From an uncultured Flavobacteriales bacterium (GTDB taxonomy: Bacteria; Bacteroidota; Bacteroidia; Flavobacteriales_D; Parvicellaceae): a stretch of DNA of 56,298 nucleotides. Each line of letters starts with the position of its first letter. The stretch's first letter is position 1. The stretch spans positions 1-56,298 of the forward strand of contig CALSNM010000023.1 in assembly GCA_943787725.1 (NCBI GenBank). The letters run 5' to 3'. Shown here piece by piece: positions 10,237 to 19,630 of the stretch. Made by a program: the position numbers and the translations under genes. The notes below the pieces were generated by a model. The model did not search any database, was not told where the DNA came from, and saw only the letters and a list, made by a program, of their open reading frames with translations.

Positions 10237-10366
10237 GTCATTATTAAAGTAAAATTAATTGCAAACTAAACCGAAACAAACTACATATATATAGTTGCAA
10301 TCCAGTTAAAGCAGAACAGATTGAATTGCCAACAAAAGAAAATTTTGATTTAATAAAGCTATCAAT

Positions 10367-11839
10367 ATGAATTTGAAGCAAAAAATAAGGTACAAAATAA
10401 ATCCATTTAATATTGTGATTTTTGGTGGAGATGGTGACCTATCAAAACGAAAGATTGTTCCTGCTCTCTTTCACAGATATGCTGCCAAGCAATTAAATGT
10501 AGATTTTAATATCTATTGTATTTCGCGATCTTCAAATGATGAGGAGCAATTTAAGACAGTACTTAGAGAATTTATTGTAAAAACCAACCACAAAGGCTCC
10601 AAAGAAAAGGCTACAGATGAATTCCTCAAGCATGTCAAACTCCTACAAATCAAAAAAAATAGTGATGCATTTTATGCTGATTTAAAAAATAGTCTAGATG
10701 AAAATGCCGAGCGCCAAAGGGTGTTCTATTTTTCGGTACCTTCCTCAGCTTTTTCAGAAATATGCGGAACACTTCGAAGTTCAGGATTAGTTAATGATAG
10801 CAGTAAGGTAGTTTTAGAAAAACCATTAGGTCATGACTTAAAATCAAGTCAATCCATTAATGCGATTATCTCTTCAACATTTAAGGAAAAACAGATATTC
10901 AGAATTGATCATTACCTTGGAAAAGAGACGGTACAAAACATTATGGTTTTGCGATTTGCTAACCATCTTTTCGAGAGAGCATGGAATGCGGAAAATATTG
11001 AAAACATACAAATTACGGTATCAGAAAGTTTAGGTGTAGAAAAGCGAGCGGGATATTATGATAACACCGGAGCTCTATTGGATATGATTCAAAATCATCT
11101 TTTACAACTCCTTTGCCTAATAGCCATGGAGCCACCTGCAAGCTTAAATCCAGATTCTGTACGAAACGAAAAAGTAAAAGTTCTTCAGTCACTAAGACTT
11201 TTCAAGCCTTCAACAATCAAAGGCAATGTGGTGCGTGGTCAATACACCAGAGGTGCAAATGGTAATGAAAAATTAAATTCTTACCTCGAAGACATTGAAA
11301 AATACAATTCAGAAACAGAGTCATTTGTCGCCATAAAGGCTTATATAGATAACTGGCGATGGAAAAATGTACCAATCTATCTCAGGACTGGCAAACGAAT
11401 GAAAAAAAGATATTCCGACATTGTTATTAACTTCAAGGAATTACCGCACAATATCTTTCCAGACTCTGAACACCGACTAAGAAATAAGTTAATTATTCGT
11501 CTTCAGCCTGAAGAAAGAATAGAGCTAGTTCAACTGAGTAAAATACCGGGTCCAGGAGGCTACAGATTTAAACCAATTTCTTTAAAACTTGATTTTATAG
11601 ATTCTTTCAAAGATCCCATGCCAAGAGCCTATGAAAGATTAATTATTGACATTATCCGGGGAAATCAAACTCTATTTATGCGTCATGATGAATTAGAAGC
11701 GGCTTGGAATTGGATTGAGTCAATTAGTGCTTTTTGGAATAAAGAGATACCACTGTCATTATATGAATCGGGAACATGGGGCCCTGGAGATGAAATTCTT
11801 GAAAAAAACACAAAATGGGAAACCAAAGATTCGAAATAA
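10367..11839 (+). CDS. zwf: Glucose-6-phosphate 1-dehydrogenase
   Basis: 490 residues, normal for the family. It oxidises glucose-6-phosphate to 6-phosphogluconolactone with NAD(P)+ in the cytoplasm, the first step of the Entner-Doudoroff and oxidative pentose phosphate routes. The N-terminal Rossmann motif is GGDGDLSKRK (20-29), where most family members have GASGDLAKRK. EKPLG is at 151-155. The substrate-binding and catalytic signature RIDHYLGKE is at 179-187. It is the first gene of a four-gene operon, with its end overlapping pgl by 25 bases. The operon lies between two glucanase clusters and shares their palindromic operator, so it probably serves glucose released from glucan. Confidence 0.95.
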   Translation: MNLKQKIRYKINPFNIVIFGGDGDLSKRKIVPALFHRYAAKQLNVDFNIYCISRSSNDEEQFKTVLREFIVKTNHKGSKEKATDEFLKHVKLLQIKKNSDAFYADLKNSLDENAERQRVFYFSVPSSAFSEICGTLRSSGLVNDSSKVVLEKPLGHDLKSSQSINAIISSTFKEKQIFRIDHYLGKETVQNIMVLRFANHLFERAWNAENIENIQITVSESLGVEKRAGYYDNTGALLDMIQNHLLQLLCLIAMEPPASLNPDSVRNEKVKVLQSLRLFKPSTIKGNVVRGQYTRGANGNEKLNSYLEDIEKYNSETESFVAIKAYIDNWRWKNVPIYLRTGKRMKKRYSDIVINFKELPHNIFPDSEHRLRNKLIIRLQPEERIELVQLSKIPGPGGYRFKPISLKLDFIDSFKDPMPRAYERLIIDIIRGNQTLFMRHDELEAAWNWIESISAFWNKEIPLSLYESGTWGPGDEILEKNTKWETKDSK

Positions 11840-12513
11840 CTAATATATTCTTCGATAAGAACATACTTTTTAGATCGATGGTAGATTCTATCATTGAAGA
11901 GCTCAAAGATGTAATTATCAGAAAAGGAGAAGCTACCATGTTACTATCTGGAGGCAGTACTCCTGGTCCTTTATATAAGTTATTAGATGAAGAATGTGCC
12001 TTTTTAGAAAAAATCAAAATCGGATTGGTAGATGAGCGATACGTTCCTGTTTCAAGTGAATTCAGCAATGAAAAGTACATAAAAAACTGTTTTTCCAAGC
12101 ATCCTGAAGCGTTTTACCAAATAACGGGAATGGTAATAGATTCAGAAGATGAAAAAAAAAACATAGACCATGTAAACTCTAAATATCAAGATTTTCTAAA
12201 CCAAACAGATATTGTAATACTTGGAATGGGAACAGATGGACATATAGCCTCTATTTTTCCGGAGGACAAGGAATCTTTGCGAGCTCTTTTAACAAGCGAA
12301 AAAACAATTCTTAAAACCAAAGCTCCGAGCAAACCGTCTCATCGTATTACTTGTAGTATGAAAATGATAACTGAAGCAACTAGTATATACATGCTTTTTC
12401 ATGGCAATGAAAAAAGAAAAGTGCTACATGATAAAACTCAATCTTTACCTATTCATGATTTACTTGAAAAAAGAAAAGATGTTAAAATATTTTACCTAGA
12501 TGATGATAAATAA
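11815..12513 (+). CDS. pgl: 6-phosphogluconolactonase
   Basis: 232 residues of the DevB/SOL type. It hydrolyses 6-phosphogluconolactone to 6-phosphogluconate in the cytoplasm. Visible motifs are LLSGGSTP (43-50), GLVDERYVP (70-78) and the conserved GMGTDGHIASIFP (137-149). It starts inside the last codons of zwf and its own end overlaps edd by 14 bases, so the three are very likely translated from one mRNA. Confidence 0.93.
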   Translation: MGNQRFEITNIFFDKNILFRSMVDSIIEELKDVIIRKGEATMLLSGGSTPGPLYKLLDEECAFLEKIKIGLVDERYVPVSSEFSNEKYIKNCFSKHPEAFYQITGMVIDSEDEKKNIDHVNSKYQDFLNQTDIVILGMGTDGHIASIFPEDKESLRALLTSEKTILKTKAPSKPSHRITCSMKMITEATSIYMLFHGNEKRKVLHDKTQSLPIHDLLEKRKDVKIFYLDDDK

Positions 12514-14299
12514 AAAAATAAAAGAAATAACTGATCGTATTATTGAACGGAGTAAAACAGAACGTGACTCCTATCTAGAATCAGTAGCTTTTAATTTTAA
12601 TAATTCCGGAGGAAGAAGTCAGTTGAGTTGCGGAAATCTTGCACATGCATTTGCTGGATGTGGAACATCCGATAAAAAAATAATTTCAGAAGGTATTGAA
12701 CCAAATATTGGAATTATTTCTGCTTACAACGATATGCTTTCTGCGCATAAGCCCTATGAGCACTACCCCGAAGAAGTTAGAAAATATGCGAATGAAATGA
12801 ACGCAACCGTGCAAGTAGCAGGCGGAACACCAGCAATGTGCGATGGTGTAACTCAAGGTCAACCAGGAATGGACCTTTCTTTATTAAGTCGGGATATAAT
12901 TGCTTTATCTTCAGCAATTGGACTCTCTCATGATATGTTTGACGGAGTTATGAATCTTGGGATTTGCGACAAAATTGTCCCTGGGTTATTAATCGGCAAT
13001 CTTAGCTTTGGACATTTACATTCTATCTTTATTCCCGGTGGACCCATGCCAACCGGGATTTCGAATGAAGAGAAAGGGAAAATTCGACAAGATTTTGCAG
13101 AAGGTAAAATAGGAAGAGAAGAACTTTTGAAAGGAGAATCAGATTCTTACCACTCTCCCGGAACATGCACCTTTTATGGCACAGCCAATAGCAATCAAAT
13201 GTTAATGGAAATAATGGGTTTACAGCTTCCTGGATCGAGTTTTGTAAATCCAGATACTAAAATGAGAAGAGCACTTAACAAAGAAGCTGTTTGTGTTTTA
13301 TTAGAAAATATTCGGACAAAGAATCAATCAAGAATCATCGGAAGAATAATTGACGAAAAGTGCATTGTAAATGGAATTATTGGATTGCTTGCAACCGGAG
13401 GTTCTACAAACCACACGTTACACCTAGTAGCAATAGCCAAAGCTGCTGGGATCTCCATAAATTGGCAAGATTTTTCTGATCTCTCGGAAGTAATCCCATC
13501 TATAACAAGAGTATATCCAAATGGACCTGCAGATATCAATCATTTTCATGCAGCGGGAGGTATGGCTTTCGTTATTAGTACATTATTAGAGCAAGGCTTA
13601 TTGCATAAAGATGTAAATACTATCATAGGAAAAGGACTAGAACTTTACACCAGAGAACCGAAACTACAGAATAGTACAATACAATACAAAGAAGGACCTA
13701 AGAAATCTTTAAATGATACCATAATACGTTCTGCAAACAATCCATTCCAAAAATCAGGTGGACTAAAAGTACTTAAGGGAAATATTGGTGTTGCTGTCAT
13801 TAAAACTTCTGCTGTTGATCCATCCAACTATATTATTGAAGCAGAAGCTATTGTTTTTGATCATCAAAATGATTTAATCGAGGCCTTTCAAGCCGGGCAA
13901 CTGGAAAAAGATTTTGTAGCAGTAATTCCCTTCCAAGGTCCAAAGCATAAAGGTATGCCTGAATTACACAAACTAACTCCTTCTCTCACAATATTACAAA
14001 AAAGAGGTTTTAAGGTAGCTTTAATAACCGATGGAAGAATGTCTGGAGCATCCGGAAAAGTGCCCGCAGCAATTCACGTAAGCCCCGAAGCAAGCACGGG
14101 AGGAGTAATTGGAAAAATTAAGACGGGTGATCGAATAACTTTAGATGCATCAACTGGTGTATTCAATTGCTTGGAAAAAGAAATTGAAAATAGACCAAAC
14201 AGAACAGTGAACTATGATGATATGAGTCATGGTCGTCAGTTATTCAAAAACCTTAGAGGACTTATTTCTGAAAGTGAAAAAGGAGCAGGAATTTTATAA
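12500..14299 (+). CDS. edd: 6-phosphogluconate dehydratase
   Basis: 599 residues, full length for the IlvD/Edd family. It dehydrates 6-phosphogluconate to 2-keto-3-deoxy-6-phosphogluconate (KDPG), the committing step of the Entner-Doudoroff pathway. The enzyme needs a [4Fe-4S] cluster; candidate ligands are Cys54 (AFAGCG), Cys114 (GGTPAMCDGVTQG) and Cys156 (NLGICDK). I call Edd rather than dihydroxy-acid dehydratase because of the operon partners and the HSPGTCTFYGTANSNQ segment typical of Edd. The start could be 12500 or the next ATG at 12503. It is followed by eda after 7 bases. Confidence 0.94.
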   Translation: MMINKKIKEITDRIIERSKTERDSYLESVAFNFNNSGGRSQLSCGNLAHAFAGCGTSDKKIISEGIEPNIGIISAYNDMLSAHKPYEHYPEEVRKYANEMNATVQVAGGTPAMCDGVTQGQPGMDLSLLSRDIIALSSAIGLSHDMFDGVMNLGICDKIVPGLLIGNLSFGHLHSIFIPGGPMPTGISNEEKGKIRQDFAEGKIGREELLKGESDSYHSPGTCTFYGTANSNQMLMEIMGLQLPGSSFVNPDTKMRRALNKEAVCVLLENIRTKNQSRIIGRIIDEKCIVNGIIGLLATGGSTNHTLHLVAIAKAAGISINWQDFSDLSEVIPSITRVYPNGPADINHFHAAGGMAFVISTLLEQGLLHKDVNTIIGKGLELYTREPKLQNSTIQYKEGPKKSLNDTIIRSANNPFQKSGGLKVLKGNIGVAVIKTSAVDPSNYIIEAEAIVFDHQNDLIEAFQAGQLEKDFVAVIPFQGPKHKGMPELHKLTPSLTILQKRGFKVALITDGRMSGASGKVPAAIHVSPEASTGGVIGKIKTGDRITLDASTGVFNCLEKEIENRPNRTVNYDDMSHGRQLFKNLRGLISESEKGAGIL

Positions 14300-14306
14300 G
14301 ATAAAT

Positions 14307-14867
14307 ATGCAAAACAATATAGAAAATATTTTAAAATATAATCCTCTTATACCTGTAGCTACTATTGAAAGTGTAGATGATATAGATACTATCTATAACC
14401 AGTTGGTTGCACAAAATGTTAGATGCATCGAAATTACCCTTCGAACAGAGGTTGCTTGGAATGCAATTTCTATCTTTCAAACTAAATATGGTTCGGAATT
14501 TAAAATTGGTGTTGGCACCGTTGTTTCAGTTGAAGATATAATTAAATGCGAAAAATTGGATGTCGACTTTATAGTAAGTCCGGGATATAGCGCATCAATG
14601 CTAAAGCAATATAAAAAGAGTAAATTACCTTTTCTTCCGGGTGTATCGACTCCTGGAGAAATAATTCAAGGAATTGAGGACGGCTGCCAATTCTTCAAGT
14701 TATTTCCAGCCAATCTATTTGGAGGAATTGATGCTTTGAAAACCTACAACAACGTTTTTCCAAATGTTAAATTTTGTCCTACTGGAGGAATAAATGAAAA
14801 TAATCATCATTCGTTTCTAGCTTTAAACAATGTTATTTCTGTTGGAGGATCTTGGTTAATTAAATAG
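14307..14867 (+). CDS. eda: KDPG aldolase (2-dehydro-3-deoxy-phosphogluconate aldolase)
   Basis: 186 residues, a class I aldolase that splits KDPG into pyruvate and glyceraldehyde-3-phosphate, completing the Entner-Doudoroff branch. The Schiff-base lysine is Lys131 in FFKLFPAN, and the general acid/base glutamate is Glu42 in IEITLRT. PGVSTPGE and CPTGGI bind phosphate and substrate. I start at the ATG at 14307, 7 bases after edd; an upstream extension would run through edd. It is slightly shorter than the usual 200 or so residues, with the trimming at the C-terminus. It ends the operon. Confidence 0.93.
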   Translation: MQNNIENILKYNPLIPVATIESVDDIDTIYNQLVAQNVRCIEITLRTEVAWNAISIFQTKYGSEFKIGVGTVVSVEDIIKCEKLDVDFIVSPGYSASMLKQYKKSKLPFLPGVSTPGEIIQGIEDGCQFFKLFPANLFGGIDALKTYNNVFPNVKFCPTGGINENNHHSFLALNNVISVGGSWLIK

Positions 14868-15038
14868 TAATAACGCACAAAATTAAAAAGGAAAGGTTAA
14901 AGTCCATTTGACATTCTAAATACTTTTTATCAGTTCCGACGGTGTCTCCCGGAATCTTTCTGATTTCATCTGAATACATTTAATCATGTTTTTGGGTCCA
15001 AAATTACTTATGAATAATTTAATTTAATTCAAAGTAAT

Positions 15039-15070
15039 TATGATACTTATTGTAATTTTTACTATATTCG
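15039..15070 (+). promoter_or_regulatory. Possible promoter of the repeat-protein gene
   Basis: TATG at 15039-15042 (one mismatch to TTTG), 20 bases, then TATATTCG at 15063-15070 (one mismatch to TAnnTTTG). It is weaker than the zwf and 20726 promoters. The predicted start near 15077 falls between the two palindromes. Confidence 0.35.
15050..15064. promoter_or_regulatory. TTGTA-N5-TACTA operator, one mismatch
   Basis: TTGTA (15050-15054), five bases, TACTA (15060-15064). It lies between the proposed -33 and -7 elements. It is paired with the perfect copy 36 bases downstream. Confidence 0.42.
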
Positions 15071-15085
15071 TACAAACAATACTTA

Positions 15086-15100
15086 TTGTACAATATACAA
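15086..15100. promoter_or_regulatory. Palindromic operator TTGTA-N5-TACAA upstream of the repeat-protein gene
   Basis: Perfect inverted repeat TTGTA (15086-15090), caata, TACAA (15096-15100), flanked by A and T so that the extended form is ATTGTA-N5-TACAAT. It lies just downstream of the predicted transcription start. Confidence 0.55.
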
Positions 15101-15133
15101 TTACGGTTATTTAACTTTTTAAACTAAAACATT

Positions 15134-18100
15134 ATGAAAATCCTTTCTAGTATTACATTTCTTCTAATGGTGTTTATTGGGTTCTCCCAGACATTACCAG
15201 AAGATTTCGAAGCATCCATAATAACCTCCGACTTCACTGATTTCGATGGTGGTGTTGCGACAGTATTACCAAACCCTCAATCTTCTGGAATAAATACTAG
15301 CGCCACAGTTGGTCAAATTGTTCGTAATGGAGGGCTAACTTGGGGCGGAAGTAAATATACTCTTGCTGGTAATCTTGATTTCTCTACAATGACGAACATT
15401 ACGATGAAAGTCTATACAGCTGCTCCAATTGGAACTACTATTAAATTCAAACTTGAAGGAGGAGTTGGTTCAGCGGAAGTAGATGCCTTAACTACGGTAA
15501 CGGGAGCTTGGGAAGAAATCACTTGGAATTTTTCGGGAACTGCAAACACATTCAACACTATCGTACTAATGTTCGATTTTGGAAATGTAGGTGACGGAAC
15601 CGCTACCTCTACATTCTTATTTGATGATATTGAACAATCGGCATCACCATTGACGCAAATTGATCTTCCTGTTACTTTTGAATCTGCAACTGTTGATTAT
15701 ACAATGACAGATTTCGGAGATAATATGTCAACATTATTAGTTGACCCAACGCTTCCTACGAATATGGTTATGCAAGTGGTTAAACCATTAAGTGCTCCAA
15801 CGTGGGCAGGTACAACGATAGGTACTTCTCTTGGTTTTGTAAATGCAATTCCTTTCACAGCAGCTGAAACAGAGATGTCTGTTCGTGTATGGTCTCCTGA
15901 TGCCGGGATTCCTGTTCGTTTGAAAGTAGAAGATCACACAGACCCTGCGATTTCAGTTGAAACTGAAGTATTGACAACGGTTGCTGGGCAATGGGAAACA
16001 TTGGTTTTTGATTTCGCAAATGAGGCTTCTGGTACAGCAGCTATCAATTTTGCAAATACATATAACAAGGCTTCTATCTTCTTCAACTTCGGTACAGATG
16101 GAGCAACGGCTGGTTCTAAAACATACTACTTTGATGACTTGATATTTTCAGCGCCACCACCTTCTAACGATTTAGTAATTACAACTGAAATCTGTGGAAA
16201 CACAGGAGGATCTGAAGTTAGAATGACCGGACCTTTATGGAGTTGGGATCCAATAGCTGGACCAATTGCAGTTGACAATATGGATGGAACATATACATTT
16301 ACCTTATCCCCTGCGCCTACTGTTGATATGGAATACTTACTAATCCTAGATGGGGTGCAAGAAGATATGGTTGCAGCGGGAACAGCATCAGGAGACTGGT
16401 CGTGTACTCCGGTAACAGATAATTTTAGCTATGCAAACAGACTATGGTTAATGACTGACCCGCTTGTATTAAATGGTTTAACATACGGACAATGCAGTCC
16501 TTGTGCGCCACCACCTTCTACCGATTTAGTAATTACAACGGAAATCTGTGGAAATACCGGAGGTTCTGAAGTCAGAATGACTGGACCTTTCTGGGGTTGG
16601 GATCCAACAGCAGGACCTACAGCAGTGGACAACATGGATGGAACATACACGTTTACCTTATCCCCTGCGCCTACCACTGATATGGAATACTTACTAATCC
16701 TAGATGGAGTGCAAGAAGATATGGTTGCAGCCGGAACAGCTTCAGGTGACTGGTCATGTACTCCAGTAACAGATAATTTTAGCTATGCAAACAGACTTTG
16801 GTTAATGACTGATCCACTTGTATTAAGTGGTTTAACATACGGACAATGCAGTCCTTGTGCGCCACCACCGTCTAACGATTTAGTAATTACAACTGAAATC
16901 TGTGGAAATACCGGAGGTTCTGAAGTCAGAATGACTGGACCTTTCTGGGGTTGGGATCCAACAGCAGGACCTACAGCAGTTGACAACATGGATGGAACAT
17001 ATACATTTACCTTCTCCCCTGCGCCTACTGCATGACATGGAATACTTACTTATCCTAGATGGGGTGCAAGAAGATATGGTTGCAGCCGGAACAGCTTCAG
17101 GTGACTGGTCATGTACTCCAGTAACAGATAATTTTAGCTATGCAAACAGACTTTGGTTAATGACTGATCCACTTGTATTAAGTGGTTTAACATACGGACA
17201 ATGCAGTCCTTGTGCGCCACCACCTTCTACCGATTTAGTAATTACAACTGAAATCTGTGGAAATACCGGAGGTTCTGAAGTCAGAATGACTGGACCTTTC
17301 TGGGGTTGGGATCCAACAGCAGGACCTACAGCAGTGGACAACATGGATGGAACATACACGTTTACCTTATCCCCTGCGCCTACTGCTGATATGGAATACT
17401 TACTTATCCTAGATGGGGTGCAAGAAGATATGGTTGCAGCCGGAACAGCTTCAGGTGACTGGTCATGTACTCCAGTAACAGATAATTTTAGCTATGCAAA
17501 CAGACTATGGTTAATGACTGACCCACTTGTATTAAGTGGTTTAACATACGGACAATGCAGTCCTTGTGCGCCACCACCTTCTACCGATTTAGTAATTACA
17601 ACTGAAATCTGTGGAAATACCGGAGGTTCTGAAGTCAGAATGACTGGACCTTTCTGGGGTTGGGATCCAACAGCAGGACCTACAGCAGTTGACAACATGG
17701 ATGGAACATATACATTTACCTTCTCCCCTGCGCCTACTGCAGACATGGAATACTTACTTATCCTAGATGGGGTGCAAGAAGATATGGTTGCAGCCGGAAC
17801 AGCTTCAGGTGACTGGTCATGTACTCCAGTAACAGATAATTTTAGCTATGCAAACAGACTATGGTTAATGACTGACCCACTTGTATTAAGTGGTTTAACA
17901 TACGGACAATGCAGTCCTTGTGCGCCACCACCTTCTACCGATTTAGTAATTACAACTGAAATCTGTGGAAATACCGGAGGTTCTGAAGTCAGAATGACTG
18001 GACCTTTCTGGGGTTGGGATCCAACAGCAGGACCTACAGCAGTTGACAACATGGATGGAACATATACATTTACCTTCTCCCCTGCGCCTACTGCAGACAT

Positions 18101-19556
18101 GGAATACTTACTTATCCTAGATGGGGTGCAAGAAGATATGGTTGCAGCCGGAACAGCTTCAGGTGACTGGTCATGTACTCCAGTAACAGATAATTTTAGC
18201 TATGCAAACAGACTTTGGTTAATGACTGATCCACTTGTATTAAGTGGTTTAACATACGGACAATGCAGTCCTTGTGCGCCACCACCGTCTAACGATTTAG
18301 TAATTACAACTGAAATCTGTGGAAATACCGGAGGTTCTGAAGTCAGAATGACTGGACCTTTCTGGGGTTGGGATCCAACAGCAGGACCTACAGCAGTGGA
18401 CAACATGGATGGAACATATACATTTACCTTCTCCCCTGCGCCTACTGCAGACATGGAATACTTACTTATCCTAGATGGGGTGCAAGAAGATATGGTTGCA
18501 GCCGGAACAGCTTCAGGTGACTGGTCATGTACTCCAGTAACAGATAATTTTAGCTATGCAAACAGACTTTGGTTAATGACTGATCCACTTGTATTAAGTG
18601 GTTTAACATACGGACAATGCAGTCCTTGTGCGCCACCACCGTCTAACGATTTAGTAATTACAACTGAAATCTGTGGAAATACCGGAGGTTCTGAAGTCAG
18701 AATGACTGGACCTTTCTGGGGTTGGGATCCAACAGCAGGACCTACAGCAGTGGACAACATGGATGGAACATATACATTTACCTTCTCCCCTGCGCCTACT
18801 GCAGACATGGAATACTTACTTATCCTAGATGGGGTGCAAGAAAACTTGATTCAAGACATGGTTGATGGAGGTAGTTGTGCGCCGATTACAGATTACTTTT
18901 CATATGCGAATAGAATATGGTTATTGAGTGATTCGATGAATGTAGATGCTGTATATCAGCGTTGCGTTCCTTGCAGCTATCCTGACATTTCAATTACTAC
19001 TGAAATTTGCGATACAGTTGGAGTATCAACAGTGAAAATGTTACGTCCACCTAACTGGGATTGGAATAATGCAAAAGAAGCTATCAGTAATGGTGATGGA
19101 ACATGGACATTTACTTATTCTCCTGTGCCAACTGACTCTTTGGAGTATAGAATAGTGGTAGATGGAATTGAAGAAGACTTGGTGCAGGAAATGATTGATG
19201 GAGCAAATTGTGCGCCGATTACAGATTATTCTTCTTATGCAAATAGGTTGTGGCAACTATCAGATGGTCCCACCATAGTTAATACATATAACACGTGTGC
19301 TGATTGTAGTGGTTCAAACGATATTTTTGAATTGTCATTAAATTTTAAAATATATCCAAATCCAGCAACAAATAGTATTACTGTTAAAAATGCTCCTGAA
19401 TCTTATGCATATTCAATTTACAATTCAATAGGGAGTCTGATGATAAAAGGTTATGATGGATCTAGCATAGATATTTCCTCACTGACAAATGGAATTTATT
19501 TGATGGTTATAAATTCAGGTGATTCAAAAAATCAGATTTCATTTGTAAAAAACTAA
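15134..19556 (+). CDS. Secreted T9SS protein with two jelly rolls and nine 118-residue repeats, frameshifted
   Basis: About 1,473 residues if the frame is repaired. Layout: signal peptide (cut near GFSQ, residue 19); two jelly-roll domains (about 20-175 and 180-335) similar to the protein at 5810; eight near-identical repeats and a ninth divergent one; a T9SS type-A sorting domain (KIYPNPATNS, then LTNGIYLMVI). Each repeat has ITTEICGNTGG, GPFWGWDP, DGTYTFTFSPAP, MEYLLILDGVQ and SYANRLW, with four Cys (EICG, WSC, QCSPC). This suggests a disulphide-stabilised beta-sandwich with aromatic binding residues, perhaps glycan-binding. One extra T at 17033 (gcatgac, where other repeats read gcagac) breaks the frame; as sequenced the first part stops at 17035. 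Function is inferred from fold, secretion and the adjoining GH16. Confidence 0.75.
16151..18983 (+). repeat. Eight tandem 354-bp near-identical coding repeats
   Basis: The unit boundary gcgccaccacc recurs at 16151, 16505, 16859, 17214, 17568, 17922, 18276 and 18630. The spacing is 354 bases every time except once, at 355, which is the extra T at 17033. The inner copies differ by only scattered single bases by eye, while copy 1 is more diverged and copy 8 changes sequence half-way. A ninth, clearly diverged unit follows to about 19310. This indicates recent duplication and homogenisation by recombination. Confidence 0.92.
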
Positions 19557-19580
19557 ACAAGTAACTATTTTCATTGAATA

Positions 19581-19610
19581 AAAGAGGGAATTTAGCGTTC
19601 CCTTTTTTTA
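19581..19610 (+). terminator. Rho-independent terminator after the repeat-protein gene
   Basis: AGGGAA (19585-19590), seven-base loop, TTCCCT (19598-19603), then a run of T. It lies 25 bases after the stop and 20 bases before the GH16 start, so it may only partly stop transcription into GH16. Confidence 0.65.
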
Positions 19611-19630
19611 TATTTAATATATTTTAAATT

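Larger units (their letters stand above)
14868..15133. other. Intergenic region between eda and the repeat-protein gene
   Basis: No gene seen. A weak hairpin TTCCG (14934-14938)/CGGAA (14950-14954) followed by tctttct could end the Entner-Doudoroff transcript. The right half holds a promoter (15039-15070) and two operator palindromes. A 12-base stretch, atacttattgta, occurs twice (15043-15054 and 15079-15090), which places the two TTGTA half-sites exactly 36 bases apart. Confidence 0.5.

Noticed and set aside
16429..18808. A series of minus-strand open frames of about 70-84 codons, one per 354-bp repeat
   Set aside because: They recur only because the plus-strand coding repeat recurs; they lack start signals and overlap the real gene completely.
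16151..18983. Regular direct repeats suggesting a CRISPR-like array
   Set aside because: The unit is 354 bases, fully coding and has no variable spacers; no cas gene is present.
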